Below, in pieces: positions 1 to 21,941 of a DNA stretch of 64,000 nt. This DNA comes from Neocallimastix lanati (nom. inval.) (Eukaryota; Neocallimastigomycota; Neocallimastigomycetes; Neocallimastigales; Neocallimastigaceae). Below the pieces are notes generated by a model. It searched no databases and was not told where the DNA came from. It worked only from the letters and a program-made list of their open reading frames with translations. Both the position numbers and the translations under genes were made by a program. The DNA lies in NCBI GenBank assembly GCA_016946835.1, contig JACVTC010000003.1, positions 3,052,501 to 3,116,500 of the forward strand, written 5' to 3'. Every line of letters begins with the position of its first letter. The stretch's first letter is position 1.

Positions 1-25
1 ATTATTATTATTATTATTATTATTA

Positions 26-59
<34 letters not shown>

Positions 60-184
60 CATTATTATTATTTTTAAATGATATGAATATATATATATAT
101 ATATTTATATATAATTTTAATTTTAGTAATTAGTACATTTATAAATTAGAAAAAAAATTAATAATATTTTTTTTTATTATTATA

Positions 185-227
<43 letters not shown>

Positions 228-301
228 GTAATCAAATTATTTATTTGTTTATCTATTATTATTTTTTCTATAAAATGTTTATATATATACAATAGACTTA
301 C
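1..301. repeat. (ATT)n microsatellites inside a UBXN4-like intron
   Basis: Two ATT-type blocks (about 1-70 and 181-228) lie downstream of the last donor site of the UBXN4-like gene. On the gene's strand they are AAT repeats. Nothing here looks coding, so the window probably begins inside an intron. Confidence 0.7.
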
Positions 302-387
302 TTTCTTCTCCAAATGAAAATTGATGTTCTGGATATTTAGTTTCTAAATTATAAGGCTTAAATATACCTTTTTCTTTAGTAGTCTAA

Positions 388-418
<31 letters not shown>

Positions 419-626
419 AAATATTTTTATTTAACATATATATATATTATGATATATTATTGTATAGTATATATAAAAATAGATAGATAATAAATATTAA
501 TATTAATTACAAATAAAATAGATTTTATAAATGTATATTGATAAAGTGTTAGTATATATATATATATTCTCTAGAATTTTATTATTTATTAATTTATTTC
601 TTATTTTTTAATTATTTATTCTTTTT

Positions 627-668
<42 letters not shown>

Positions 669-1990
669 AAAAATAAAAAAAAAATTTACATCATCAATCC
701 ATTTTCTAACATCAGAAAGTTTTTGTGATCTCTTAAATTCTTGTCTCAATAATGATCCATCGAGGTATCGAACAGACATAATAACCTCATTACTATTACT
801 ACCAGTATTAGATTTTGATTTTTCATTCATAAGTTTTGAAATATCATCAGAACTATTTAATCTACTACTATTATGGGAATTATTTCTACTTTCTCTTTCT
901 TTTCTATCATTATTAATTTGTTCAAGAATTTGTTTTCTTCTGGCATCATTATCATGTTTTAATTTCTTTAATTCTTCAATTCTTTCTGTCTTTTTTTTCT
1001 AAAATATTTTAAAATTTTATTTTTTTTTTTTTTAAAATTTAGTAATAATAAATAATAATAACAATAAGTAATAATAATAGTATATATATAGTTAAAAATA
1101 ATAATATTAAAAAAAATAATAATAAAAAAAAAATAATTATATATAGGCAGTATATATATATAAGTATAAATAAATATATAAATATGAGTGAAAAAAAAAA
1201 AAACAATAATAATAAATATATATTTAGTATATTATTATTATATATTTATATTATTTAATTATCTCTATCTATTTATATAGTTTTATTTTAATTTTTTTTT
1301 TTTTTTTATTTTTCATTTTTTTGTTTAATATAAATATATAATTACGTCATTTAATTCTTTTTCTTTCTGAGCTTTTTCAGCAGCAACTTGCATTGAACCT
1401 GAGGTTTGTGGTGAAGATGCAGTGTTGGCATTGGCATTAGAAGTAGTATTATTTTCATTTGGTGCACTAACTGTTGGATTAGATTGTTCTAAATCTGAAT
1501 ATTTATTAATATTTTCAATCACTTTTTCTTTGGTAGCTTCTGAATTAAGGAAATAAATTAATCTTCCATTTTGAATAAAAACTAAACAAGGACAAAAGAA
1601 TGTTGGGAAGATTTGGGAAAATAAATTGTAGGTTTCTGAACCTTTTTTCATTTCAATGGCAACTGATTTACTCTTCATTAAAGTTGAAATGTCACTATCA
1701 CTTAACAATTCTCTCATTTTAGTACTATTTTCATCATCATCTAATATACATTATATATATTGTTTTAATATTAATAATAATGAATAAATATACATAGATA
1801 TAGATATAGATATTAAATTAATTTTAATGTTTTTTTTTTTTTTTTTTTGTTTCTTTTTTTGTTATTATTTGTTTATATTTTATATATTATGATTACTATT
1901 GTCGTTTTTATATATTAAATTTATAAAATAATTAGAATTTGAACATAAACTTTAAATTTCAATGAAATTTGTAAATTGAAATTTAAAATT

Positions 1991-2031
<41 letters not shown>

Positions 2032-2190
2032 ATATAAATATATATATGTTTAATTAAAAAAAAAATTTATATGTTTCCTTTGAAAATATATACCATAAAT
2101 AAATGAAAGAAAAAGTAATTTTTCGTTGGTAGCTTTTGCAACGGCGTCACCAACCGATCCTTCAAACCAAGGAGATTGTTGATTTTCCAT
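302..2190 (-). CDS. UBXN4-like UBX-domain protein (3' end outside the window)
   Basis: Exons complement(302..383, 690..998, 1346..1740, 2094..2190), joined in frame (phases 1, 0, 0, and 1 at the outgoing edge). The N-terminus (ENQQSPWFEGSVGDAVAKA) and the segment from MRELLSDSDI through FSQIFPTFFCPCLVFI fit the thioredoxin-like UAS fold that opens UBXN4/erasin. A Ser/Asn/Thr linker and a charged helix (KKTERIEELKKLKHDNDARR) follow, then the start of a UBX domain (VRYLDGSLLRQEFKRSQKL). In the family this protein binds p97/Cdc48 through UBX and acts in ER-associated degradation on the ER membrane. The end of the UBX domain and the expected C-terminal hairpin lie beyond the left edge, so membrane attachment cannot be checked. 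The start is the first ATG in frame, with stop-rich AT sequence upstream. Family assignment is fairly sure; exact orthology is inferred. Confidence 0.8.
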
Positions 2191-4559
<2,369 letters not shown>

Positions 4560-5746
4560 TTAATCGGAATCTTCCTCTTCGCTACTACTTTCATAAACAA
4601 TTCTGTTAGTGTTTACAAATAAGTCATCATCATCGTCTTCATCACTACTTTCATAATAACCTCTGTTGTTATTTTTTGGTAAATCGTCATCACTATCGTT
4701 GTTTTCTTTATCTTTATTTTCTATTTTTTCTTCATTTGCTCTTTTTTATTATGTATTCATTTTTTTAAAACAATTATTTTTTATAAAAAAATATAACAGA
4801 TAATATAAAAATATAGCGGATAATATAAAAATATAAATAATTATTAAAATATAAATAAATTAATAAATAAATAAATAAATAAATAAATTAAAAACTTAAA
4901 ATTAATTTTTAAAAAATTTTGCTTTTCAAAATAATTTTAATTTTAATTTTTTTTTTTTTTTTTTTTTTTTTGAAAATCATAAAATAAAAAGTCGAATATA
5001 ATTTATATTATTACTTATTAAGAGGTGTGTTGAATTCCTCTGGCCTTTTCATTATTATTATTATTAAAAAAAATAATTTTTATTAATAATAAAATGTAAA
5101 TATACTTTTAAAGTACAAATATATATATACCATTTTCCTTCAGATTTTAAATATTTAACATGTTCTGGGAATAAAATAAATTCAATATCACCGTAAAGTT
5201 TATTTTTTCTTTCGAGCGAAGGTTCAACAATGATATAATTTCCTTTTAAATGTTCAAGTTTTTAATATTTATGAATTGTAAGTAATAAATATTTTATATA
5301 TTATTATTTATTTATTAATTTTTTTTATATTGGAAAAATTATTATTTTATAAAATCATAATTTTGGTTATTATTTTAAGAAATTATATTATAAAATTAAT
5401 ATTTTAAATAGTAAAAAAATAAAATAAAATAAAATATTAATGGAATTTTATTTAAGTATAATTATTATAAAAATCTAAAATCTATTATCATTATATTTTG
5501 AGAATAAAGTGAAAGTAATAGAATAAGAACTATTATGAGTATGGGAAGAAGGAAATATTTACCTCTTTTTATCCAAACTAAATTTCTAAATTTTGGGGGA
5601 AGAGTAACTAGAGTAACTGTACCATCTGGTAATTCGGCTTCATGAATATTCTTTCCTTTTGGTCCAAGTGATCTCATAATAACTTGGTTATCCTTCAATT
5701 CAGGCATTTCATTTAAAATGTTATTAGCAATACGTTTTCTTCTCAT
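4560..5746 (-). CDS. EIF1AD: EIF1AD-type eIF1A-domain protein
   Basis: Four exons, complement(4560..4740, 5015..5044, 5131..5242, 5563..5746), 168 residues; every junction keeps frame. An S1/OB fold of the eIF-1A type spans residues about 5-105: RRKRIANNILNEMPELKDNQ, then MRSLGPKGKNIHEAELPDG, LPPKFRNLVWIKRGNYIIV, and ILFPEHVKYLKSEGKWPEEF. The acidic C-terminus contains DDDDDLFVNTNRIVYESSSE, matching the conserved EIF1AD tail. The family is nuclear, related to eIF1A, and linked to late 40S maturation. Exon 3 is only 30 bases and encodes the WPEEFNTPLNK linker. The first ATG lies directly before the conserved RRKR start. Length agrees with animal and fungal EIF1AD (about 165 residues). Confidence 0.93.
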
Positions 5747-6018
5747 TTTTGACTACTTTTTTTTTTAATACTTTTAAAATGAAATAAAATAAAGTAAAAA
5801 AACTTTTGAAAAAAATTTTTAAAATTTTTTTTTTTTTAAAAAAAAAAAATAAATATAATTAATTATTTTTTTGATTATTATATTAATTCATGTATTTGAT
5901 TGGTTTAAATGTAATATATCATGAAAAGATAAAATATAATTTTTTTTTAATTAAATAAAATAAAATAAATAAATAAATAAGATAAATAAATAAAATAAAG
6001 ATAAATAAATAAAGATAA

Positions 6019-6065
<47 letters not shown>

Positions 6066-6660
6066 AAACAAAATTAATAAAAAAAAGATAAAAGATAAAA
6101 GTCACAGTTAAAACAAGAAGTAAAAAGTTTTAATATTTTTTAAAAAAATTTAAAAAATAATATTAAACAAAAATATTCAATTAATATATAAACAAAAATA
6201 ATGATAAGTCATTGATAAAGCAACAAATTAAAAGTTTAATACTTTTTTATTTTTTATATGTTTGATTTTATATTCAATATATATATATATTGAATATAAT
6301 TTTATTATTTAATATGGATATCATAAAATATATATATATATATTTTTTTTGTTTGTTTGGTTTTACTTTGATTGCTAATATATTTTACAATTACAATAAA
6401 ATTATTTACAATTAAATATTTTATTATATATCTTTTTTTTTTTTGGTTTAAAAAAATATATATATATTATATAAAAAATATAGAAATCAATATATATTTG
6501 TAAAAAAAATAACGATTACATATTAAAAAATAATAATAATAATATTATATAAGAGAGAATATATTATTTAAATAAACTGAAAAGTGGGTAAATTTTTTAA
6601 TATTAATTTTTTTTTTTTTTATTTTTTTAAATTATTTTGGTATTAAATTTTATTTATTTT
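5747..6660. other. Intergenic spacer
   Basis: About 0.9 kb of poly(A/T), ATAA and (AT)n sequence between the EIF1AD start and the 3' end of the MOK-like gene. No open frame or RNA structure recognised. Confidence 0.6.
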
Positions 6661-12497
<5,837 letters not shown>

Positions 12498-14296
12498 TTT
12501 TTATTATTTGCAAATAAAAATATTTTTATTTTCAATTACCCTTACAGATAAATATATTAATAATTCAATTTCATTAATACTTATTTTATTTTAATAATTA
12601 ATAAAATAGTGTTTTATACTTTAATAATATATTAATAATCGATAGATATTTTTATTTTTTATTTCTTTTTTTTTTTTTTTTTCAATGACTTTTTCAAATT
12701 TTATTATAAATTATATAATTGTTATAGCGATAGTGATAGCATTATTTATTATTATTATTATTGTTGGGTTGCTTTGATTTATCTTCAATTTTAATTGAAT
12801 AATTTATATATATATATATATATATATTTTCCTCAAAATTTTAATTAATAAACCAGTTATTAATTGTTACAATTATTTTTTTTTTAAATTATTATTATAT
12901 ATATAAAAATATATAATAATATTATTATTTGATTATTTTTTATAAAGAATTATTAATGAATATAATACATATGAAATAGTTTATATTTAAATTCAATGAT
13001 AGTATAATAAAATGCTCTAAATGAGTTTAAAAGATATTTATAGACTATGATATTATATAATTATATATATATATTATTATTATATTTGATCAAATAAAGG
13101 AAAATTATATATAGATTTTTAATTGTTATATTTATAGAAAATATAAATTATTAATTATATAATATCATAAATAATTAAAATATAATTAAAAAATATATAG
13201 AATATAATTATATTATTATTTTGTTCATAGTAATATTTATTGTAAATGTCAATGTAAGTTAATTAAATATTGGTTTATTTTTATATGATTTTTTTATATA
13301 ATTACTATTATTTTTTTTTTTTAATTTTTTTTTTTTTATTTTTTATTTTTATTATTATTTTTTTATTTTTATTTTTTTATTTTTTTATTTTATTTTGATT
13401 TTGATTTTTTTTTTTTTTTTAATATTTAATTTTTATTACTCATATATTTAAATATTTTATATATAGATTAATATTTTATTTTTGGAGATTAAAAAAAAAT
13501 AAAATAAAATTAAAAAAAAAAATCTATAATTATTTAGTTTAAATTTTTTTTATTTTATTTTTTACACTTCATTAATTATTTTTTTATCGAGGAAAAATAA
13601 AAAAAAAAAAAAAATTCTATTTTATAAAAGAACTTTTACTTTTTAAAGTTTATGAAAACTTTAATATAAAAAGAAAGTTGATAGATTTTTCTTGTAAAAA
13701 CATTTATAATTACTATTTAATTTTACTATTTAATATTAATATTTAATAGGAATTACAAAATGTAGTACTTTTTAAAAATATAACATAATGAAGAAAAGTA
13801 TTTTATAACAATAATAATATTATTATTTTATGATGTAAATACTTATAAAAGAAAGCAAAATTGACACTTTAATCTATTGTGTATATTAAATAAAATAAAG
13901 GGAATTTTTTTATTATATTAATTAAATATATATAAAAATAAAGTTTATATGGAAAAAATTTTTTTTTTTTTTAGTATTAAAAATAATTCATTTATAAAAA
14001 ATCTAAAACAATATAATAATACATAAATATCTTTGAAACTTTAGCAATTATTAAAAAGAGCTCATCTTTCAAGATTTATTTTAATAAAACAAATCAACCA
14101 TTCTATAATGATCTTTTTAATTTTAAAATTTTATTGTCAAATAAAATATATAAAATATAATATAATGAAATAAATAAATTTATATATATATATATAAATT
14201 TTAGAAAATATAAATGAAATTTTAATACAATATTAAATTAATTATAATAAATAAATATTTAATATTTTTTTTTCTTTTTTTTTTTCTAATGTAATT

Positions 14297-14329
<33 letters not shown>

Positions 14330-14667
14330 ATTTTCAATTCAAATCGTTTGATTGAAATAAGGTATAAAATTATTAATAAATACTAATAGAATATAGATAT
14401 ATATAATTTTTGAAAATTTTAATATGATTACATGAATTTATACATACTTTTGTAATACATAAAAACTTTAATTTTGGTTAATGTATAATCTTGGTTAATG
14501 TCCTATTATTATTAGTTATCTTAACATTTTTTATTAATACACATTCTTTGAATAAATATTACAAATATAATTAGAATAATGTATATAAAATAAAATATTA
14601 TTTTATATACATAATAAAAAAACATAAAAAAATTAATAAAAATTAAAATTAATCTTAGCAAAATAAA

Positions 14668-14723
<56 letters not shown>

Positions 14724-15057
14724 TAATAATAAACAAATAAACATAATATATTTGATAATACTTGATAAAATAAAATAAATATATATAATATTCTATTCTA
14801 TTTAGTTGCTTTCTTTATTAGTTTTAAATATATGTGAATTTAATATTTAATATTTTTTTTTATGTTAATGATATGAAAATTTATTATTTATATAATAAAA
14901 TCTCAGAAATAAAAATAAACATTTATAAAAAGAATTGATTTACACTAAAACTTTTGATTTCTAATAATACTACATAAAAAAAACTTTATTTTTTAACAAA
15001 GACAAGTAGTAAGAGATACATTCATGTTGAAATTTATTGATATCATTTATGTTACTC

Positions 15058-15093
<36 letters not shown>

Positions 15094-15126
15094 TACTACT
15101 GTATAATAATTAAATATAATTTAAAC
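12498..15126. other. Intergenic, featureless A+T-rich
   Basis: About 2.6 kb between the start of the MOK-like gene and the 3' end of the next minus-strand gene. It contains poly(T) blocks around 13310-13420, an A-run at 14304-14327 and an AAT array at 14669-14720. The only long frame here (14521-14736) is poly-Ile from that array. No gene seen. Confidence 0.6.
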
Positions 15127-18096
15127 TCAAAAATCTAATTGCTTTAAAACTCTGCTATTCGCATAATTATTGGCAATATCAAAAATTGTTAATTTATCTG
15201 TATAGCATATGAATATAACATAATACAAAAGATTAATTATTAATAAGAATAAAAATTATATATATATATATATAATATATGTAAATTAAATCGAATTATA
15301 TATATATATTTACCTTTGTTTGTGTTCAATGAATTTATTGATTCTGGTGGTTTTGATGATTTTATTGTATTATCATACGACCCAAAAGGTGTATTATTTG
15401 TATCAATATTATCCATTTTTATATTGGATTGTCTTGTATTCTCATCATAAAAAGAATCGGTATTTTCTTGATAATTAACTTCTTTATTTGGATTTTTTTC
15501 TATATTATAATTATATGAATTATTACTATCTATAGTAAAGTTATTATATCCAGATTCTTGTTCGTTACTAGAACTATAAGATGAATATGGTAATGAATTT
15601 GTATTTGTTGTCTTTTCATTTATGTTATAATTATTTTCTTCATTATTTTTTATTTTTTCATCATTTCTTTTATCTACTTTTCCATGTAATTCTTGATATT
15701 TCTTATTTTTATAATAATCATCATCTAATTCAATTTCATCTTTATTATCACTTTTATTTGATTTAGATGTTGAAGTAATACTATTTTTATTCGAATTATT
15801 TATTTCATCATTGATATTATAATTACTATTATTATTGGTATAATTATTATTAATTGAACTAATATCATTACTTTTTTTATGATGATGGCGATGATGATGA
15901 CGACGTCGTTGTTGAGACTGATGTTTAGTTGATGATGTAACTGAATTATTATTAGACATTACTTTCATATTATTAGCTTGATTATTTAATTCTTCAGTAT
16001 TATCTATATTAGATTTTTCATGAATTAGAAATTTATCTAGATTATAATCATTCATACTTTCTTTATATTTTTCTTGTTTTTCCGTTTTACTTCTTGATTG
16101 TTTAAATGTTTCATAAGGATATCTATTCTTATTATTATATTCCATTTCGGATAGATCATAATTATTGCTTGTAGTATAAGTGTAATAACTGATACTATCA
16201 TTATCATTATAGGAAGAATATTGTTGACTATTATCATATTGTGATGATGAAAAATTTCTATTTCTTTTATCATTATTTATAATTTGATTATTATTATTAC
16301 TATCATTATTATTATTGATTATATTGTTACTATAATTATAAAGTGGTTTATTTTTCATACTGTTTTTATCACTATTATTTGTTAATAAATTACTATTAAG
16401 TATATAACTAGAAGAGGAATTAGATGAATAAGTTGAAGAATATTGAGAAGTTGAATTAGAAGATGTTGTTGATGTTGTATACATTTCACTGAAATAATTT
16501 GATTGATTAATATTAGAAGTGTAAGTACTATTATTTTCATTTTGATAATCAGTTTCTGTTAAATTTTCTGTTTCAGAATATAAATCTGAATTTATTGTAT
16601 TAATTATTGGATAGGAACTATTTGACATTGGTGTATTCATTTTGTTTTTTAATACATGTCTCTTTATATGTTCTTTTATTTTTTGTTTAGGTGTATTATA
16701 TGATATATCATTATTTTGATTATTATAATCTATTGATTCATATTGATTTTTACCTCTTTTCTTTGGTTTTGGAGTTTTATTAACATCCTGACTATTTATT
16801 GAAAATTCTTCGTTCGAATAGTAATTAGAATCAATATTATAATTATTTATTAATGAATTAGTACTTTCTAATTGTGAATTATAATCATTATAATTTGAAT
16901 CATTATTATTTATTGGTGAGTAGTTTTCTTTAAATAAATTTCTGTTAATTGAATTATCCCTGATTATTGGTGAATGATTATTATTATTATTATTATTATT
17001 TATTGGTGAAATATTTTGTTTTAAATATTTTTTATATTTACTAATATTTTTATGAATTGGACTATTATTAGTTATAGACGAAGAATCATAATTATTACTA
17101 CCATTATTGGGTGTAGAATTAGTATTATATGAATAATAATCAGAATTAATTTGATCATTATCATTATTTTGATATTCTCTAATGTTTTTTACTGGGGAAT
17201 AATTATATCCATTTTTATTTTTATTTAATGATGAATTTCCCTTTTTATATGCATATTTATTTTTGTTAGGTGACACTTTTCTTTCATTTTCTGGTTGATT
17301 ATTATTATTATTTCTTGGTGATAATTGTAAGTTTAATTCAGTATAATTGTCGTTTTTATTTGGTGAATTCGATCTATTTGGTGAATATTTAATATTAATG
17401 GATTTTTCATTGGAATTTAATTCTATTTCATATTTATTATCTTCATTTTCATTTTCCGTATTATTTATATTTGGACTTTTATTATATAATGTTTCATTAT
17501 CATTAATTTTTCTTATTGATAATGATAATGGTGAATTTGTATTGTTATTGAAATTATTATTTGATTTTAATTGTTTTTGTGATGACAATGAATTCTTATT
17601 ATCTGTGGATGTTTGATTCCGTGTAGGAGATGAATTTCTTAGTAAAGGTGGTTTTGAATGAGGTGATCGATCAACATTATCAAAGAATGGAATTGTGTAA
17701 AATACACTTTTTTTCTTTGCATATCTAGGTGAAAGATTTAATATTTTCGGATGATTATTTAATCCATTCTTATTCCTATTGTCATTATTACTTCCATAAT
17801 GTAATAAATTAATTCTTATATTTTCATCATCTGATGAATAGCCAAGGTCATCTGTTTGAGTTGATTGCTGTTTCCATGGCCGTCCTCCAGGTGATTTACT
17901 ACATTTGAAAAATTGAATTTTTACCTTTTCAGTCTTATTATTTTTATTATTATTCTTATGTGGAATTTGTTTTATATATGAATGACCTGAAAGTGTTACT
18001 TGAATAGATTCATCAATCATTTTTCGTTGATCTAAATTAACATTTTTAAAATTTAAAAGTAAAAAAATAAAAAAAAAAAAAGAAAAAAAAAAAAAG

Positions 18097-18134
<38 letters not shown>

Positions 18135-19042
18135 TATTAAATTGTTAAATTTAATATAAAATTCCAATCCAATTTTATATGAGTATTTTATTATTTATAT
18201 TAATTATTTCTTAAATTTTAACATTACAATTTTTTGGGAGATTATTATCTTGTGTTGGTTCATCATAACCCCACCATTCAGGATATATAGAATAATTTTG
18301 ATAATTACTATTAATCGGTATTCTATCTAACTGATTAATATAATTAATTTATTAAATTATAAATGATTATTATTTATAAATTATAAATTATAATTAATTT
18401 TCGGTCATATATAATATAAACATATATATAGGAATAAATATAATATGTTTATATATTTACAATAGGTGGTACAAATTTGGTTCCATCTGTTGCTAGATTA
18501 AAGGGTATAATTTCATTTTCAAAATTATCCATATCAGCTTTCTTTTCAACAAATTCTGCCATATACTCTGTAATATTTTGTCTAAAGGGAAATTTCGAAG
18601 TATAATCAAAGTTTTTATTATTATTAAATTCATTATTAAAATTATTATTTTCTGTTTGAGAAGAAATGGATTTATTTGTAGAATTTGTACTAAGACTCTT
18701 TTTAGATGAATTATTACTACTTTTCAATGAATTAGTCTCATCTATATTTATGTCAGAACAATCAGTACTACTATCATTGCTTGAACTTTCAACAGTAATT
18801 GTTTCATTATCACTACTAGACTCAGATTCCGATTCTTCTTCGCTTACATTTTTTTTATTTTTTTTCCCTTCGGTCTCTGATTTTTCATTTATTTTATTAT
18901 TTTGGATTTCTAAGCTTTTTAATCCTAATCGTAATATATTATTTATAATATTAGATTGCTCTTCCTTTGTGAAGTTCGAAAACAAATTCGCTAAATTCAG
19001 ATCATTCTTTTTAGATGATTTTGAAGTTTTTGCTTTTCCCAT
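15127..19042 (-). CDS. Low-complexity Asn/Ser-rich orphan protein with repeated Ser-Pro motifs
   Basis: Four exons, complement(15127..15197, 15314..18031, 18228..18330, 18461..19042), 1157 residues, all in frame. I do not recognise the family. Residues 1-50 (MGKAKTSKSSKKNDLNLANL, then FTKEEQSNIINNILRLGLKS) are basic and then helical; an acidic Ser/Glu block follows. Exon 2 has an ordered-looking patch, NYSIYPEWWGYDEPTQD. Exon 3 opens with IDESIQVTLSGHSYIKQIP and FKCSKSPGGRPWKQQSTQTD, then becomes Asn/Ser/Tyr-rich with many Ser-Pro sites (LSPRYAKKK, QLSPRNNN, KVSPNKNK, NYSPVKN, NISPINN) and a His/Arg run (RRRHHHRHHHKK). The last 24 residues, DKLTIFDIANNYANSRVLKQ onward, look like the end of an ankyrin-type helix pair, which is a weak resemblance. 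Probably a disordered phosphoprotein; function unknown. Confidence 0.75.
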
Positions 19043-20503
19043 TATAATGATAAAAATAACTAAAAGCTAAAAGTATTATTACATATACTTCAATAAAAAA
19101 AATTTTTTTATTTTTATTAATATATTGATAATAATTAATAAAAAATGTAATTAACTGTAAATATATAATTGTAATTTTCAAATATCGGTAATAGTATTTT
19201 TCTTTTTTATTTCTATTTTTTCTTTATTTATTTATTGATTAATTCTTATATATTTATTTATTGCTTATTATCATTCATTTTTTTAAATAAAATAGATAAA
19301 ATAATTACTTATATATTTCTATATAAAAAAAAAAAAAAAATAAAATAAAATAAAATAAAAAAAAAAAAAAAAGATCAATAAATAAAAAATTTTTTTTTTT
19401 ATTTATTTATTATATATACAACAAAATTGAGCCTTGAATACTTCAATGTAATATTAATTTTATTATAAATTATAAAATCTTTTCTTTAATACTTGCACCT
19501 CCTATTCTATTTTAATTTTGACTCATAAAAAAATATTAATTAAAAATAATTTTAATGAAATTTATTATGCTTAAAATAGATTTCTTACTGAATTTATCTA
19601 TAGAAATGAATATTTTTTACTTAAAATTTTTAAATTTTTTTTTATAATAAATAGGAAAATTCCTAATATATTTTTTAAAAAATTTTCTTATTAAACTACT
19701 TAATATATATATATATATATATTTATTATGTAATAGTGTTTTAATTATTCACATATACTACATAATTAATTTAATAATATATATTTACCATGTTGAAAAA
19801 TTATTTATAATTAAAAAAACCTTAAATTTACAAATTAAATTAAAGTTAAGTATAAACAATTTATCTTATATGATAATTTAATCTTATTATAATAAGAAAT
19901 AAAAAATCATATTAAAATAATAAAAAACAAATTTTTTTATAAAGTTAATGCTTTATATATATATATAAAAACATAATTTTCTTTTTAAGTTGATACTTTT
20001 TTTATATGTAATATATATATTTCTAATAAATTGATTCTTCTTTATATATATACAACTATTATTTTAAATTGATTTTTCTTTATATAAACATATGTATAAA
20101 TTTTTTTTCTTTTTTATTTTTTTTTTTGAATTGATACTTCTTAAATTTCATATATATATGTATGTATATATATATATATATTTTCTTCTATCTTATATTT
20201 ATTTTTTTTATTTAGAAAAAAAAATTTTATATAGTAAATATAGTTTTTATAATATTTTCTTTATATTTGTTTAAATATTATTTTATTTGTTATTTAGAAT
20301 TAAACTTCAAATATTTATTGAAAATAAATAAATAAATAAATAATAAATATATAAATTTACCAGGACTATTTTTTTATGTAATCAGTACAATTAGAATATT
20401 ACTGAATTACATAAAAAAAGAAATAATTAAAACTATTGTAAAACCTTAATCTTTAATGATATATATGTATACAATAATTATTATTTTTAATTTTAATAAA
20501 TAT

Positions 20504-20534
<31 letters not shown>

Positions 20535-21831
20535 GTAAATATAATAAATTATTTAAATTAATATAAAATTTTATAAAAGATTGAATTTTTATTTATTATG
20601 GGTAATTCATTCATTTTTAATATTTAATAATAATAAATATATACATATAAGATATTTTAAAAGATCGTTTTAATAAATAATATATTTATTATATTACAAA
20701 AAGAAGGAAAAAAAAAATTCTAATATTATAAGGAATATCTAATATTATAACAACAATACTAAGATATATCTAATATTATAACAACAATATTAAGATCATG
20801 GACAAATAAATGTTTCTGGTCACAGTATAAATATTAGTTTCTTTTAAAGTATATAAAAAAATCAAAATTTTGGTAGATGGTATATATAAAATGAATGCTA
20901 TTGAATATATACATTTAATAATGAAAATTAAGAGATTAAAATTACAGAATATTTATTATCTAATAATAGTAACAATGATAAAAAAAAAAGTTAATGATAG
21001 TATTAATAATTTTTATCATAAGAACTACTCATTAATAAAAAATGTAGAAATTAATTTTCAAATTATAATATTTTCAAAAATGAAATTACTAATAAAATAT
21101 ATTATAAAAAAAAAATTAAATAAATGAAAATTTGTATATCGTATATTAATAAATTTGAATGATTACCCAACTATTTCGGCGATAATTATATTATTGCTTA
21201 ATAATAACTAATTCAAATACTTTAAAATTTAAAATTTAAAAATTTAATGTAAATCTTTGAAATAAAATAAATAAATAATAATAATAAATATGATAATGAA
21301 TTATGAAAAATTAAACAACAGAATTATTTTTATTATCATCTTTTATTTCAATATTTAAGTATAATATTTAATTTATTTTTGAACAGAATAAAAATGAATT
21401 ATAGAATTATTAATTTAAGTATTATTTCAGAGAAATATATTAAGTACTATATTTTTATATCTATCGTTCGCTAAACTCAAAAATTTAATTACAATGATAT
21501 ATATTAACAATCTTTAGAATTATCCAATAATTTATTCTGTTTTAAATTTTTATTTTAATTTGAATAAAATAAATTTTATAATGTAAAAAATTGGAAAAAA
21601 TTTTATTAATATATAAAATTTGAATATATAAATATAAAATTTATTAACATAATTAAAATTTTCAACTACAATCTATAGATTTATAACTTTATTTTTTTAT
21701 TATTTTATTTGATATTAAATTATTATATATAATTTAGTTCATATAATTATATTGTAAAAGTGTATTATTAAAAAAATATAATTTTTTTTAAAAGATATAT
21801 TTTAATATATTTTTATACTTTTTATTATTAA

Positions 21832-21898
<67 letters not shown>

Positions 21899-21941
21899 TT
21901 ATTTTTTTTATTTATTAATATAATATATACAATATAATAAA
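19043..21941. other. Intergenic between divergent genes
   Basis: About 2.9 kb shared upstream region of the orphan gene (minus) and CWC22 (plus). It holds recurring copies of a TTGATNCTTCTTTATATA-like motif (19941-20142), a 30-base tandem repeat (20735-20796) and a poly(T) block at about 21865-21893 just upstream of the CWC22 ATG. An open frame at 20870-21127 is Ile/Lys/Asn-rich with no recognisable features; I do not call it. Confidence 0.6.

Noticed and set aside
18032-18167. N-terminal extension of the long minus-strand frame at 15240-18167
   Set aside because: The codons are (AT)n and poly(A/T) intron sequence. An acceptor at 18032-18033 joins in phase to exon 2, which gives a better start at 19042.
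20870-21127. 85-codon plus-strand frame
   Set aside because: Ile/Lys/Asn-only composition, no homology recognised, no leader or splice partners. Such frames are expected in A+T-rich spacer.
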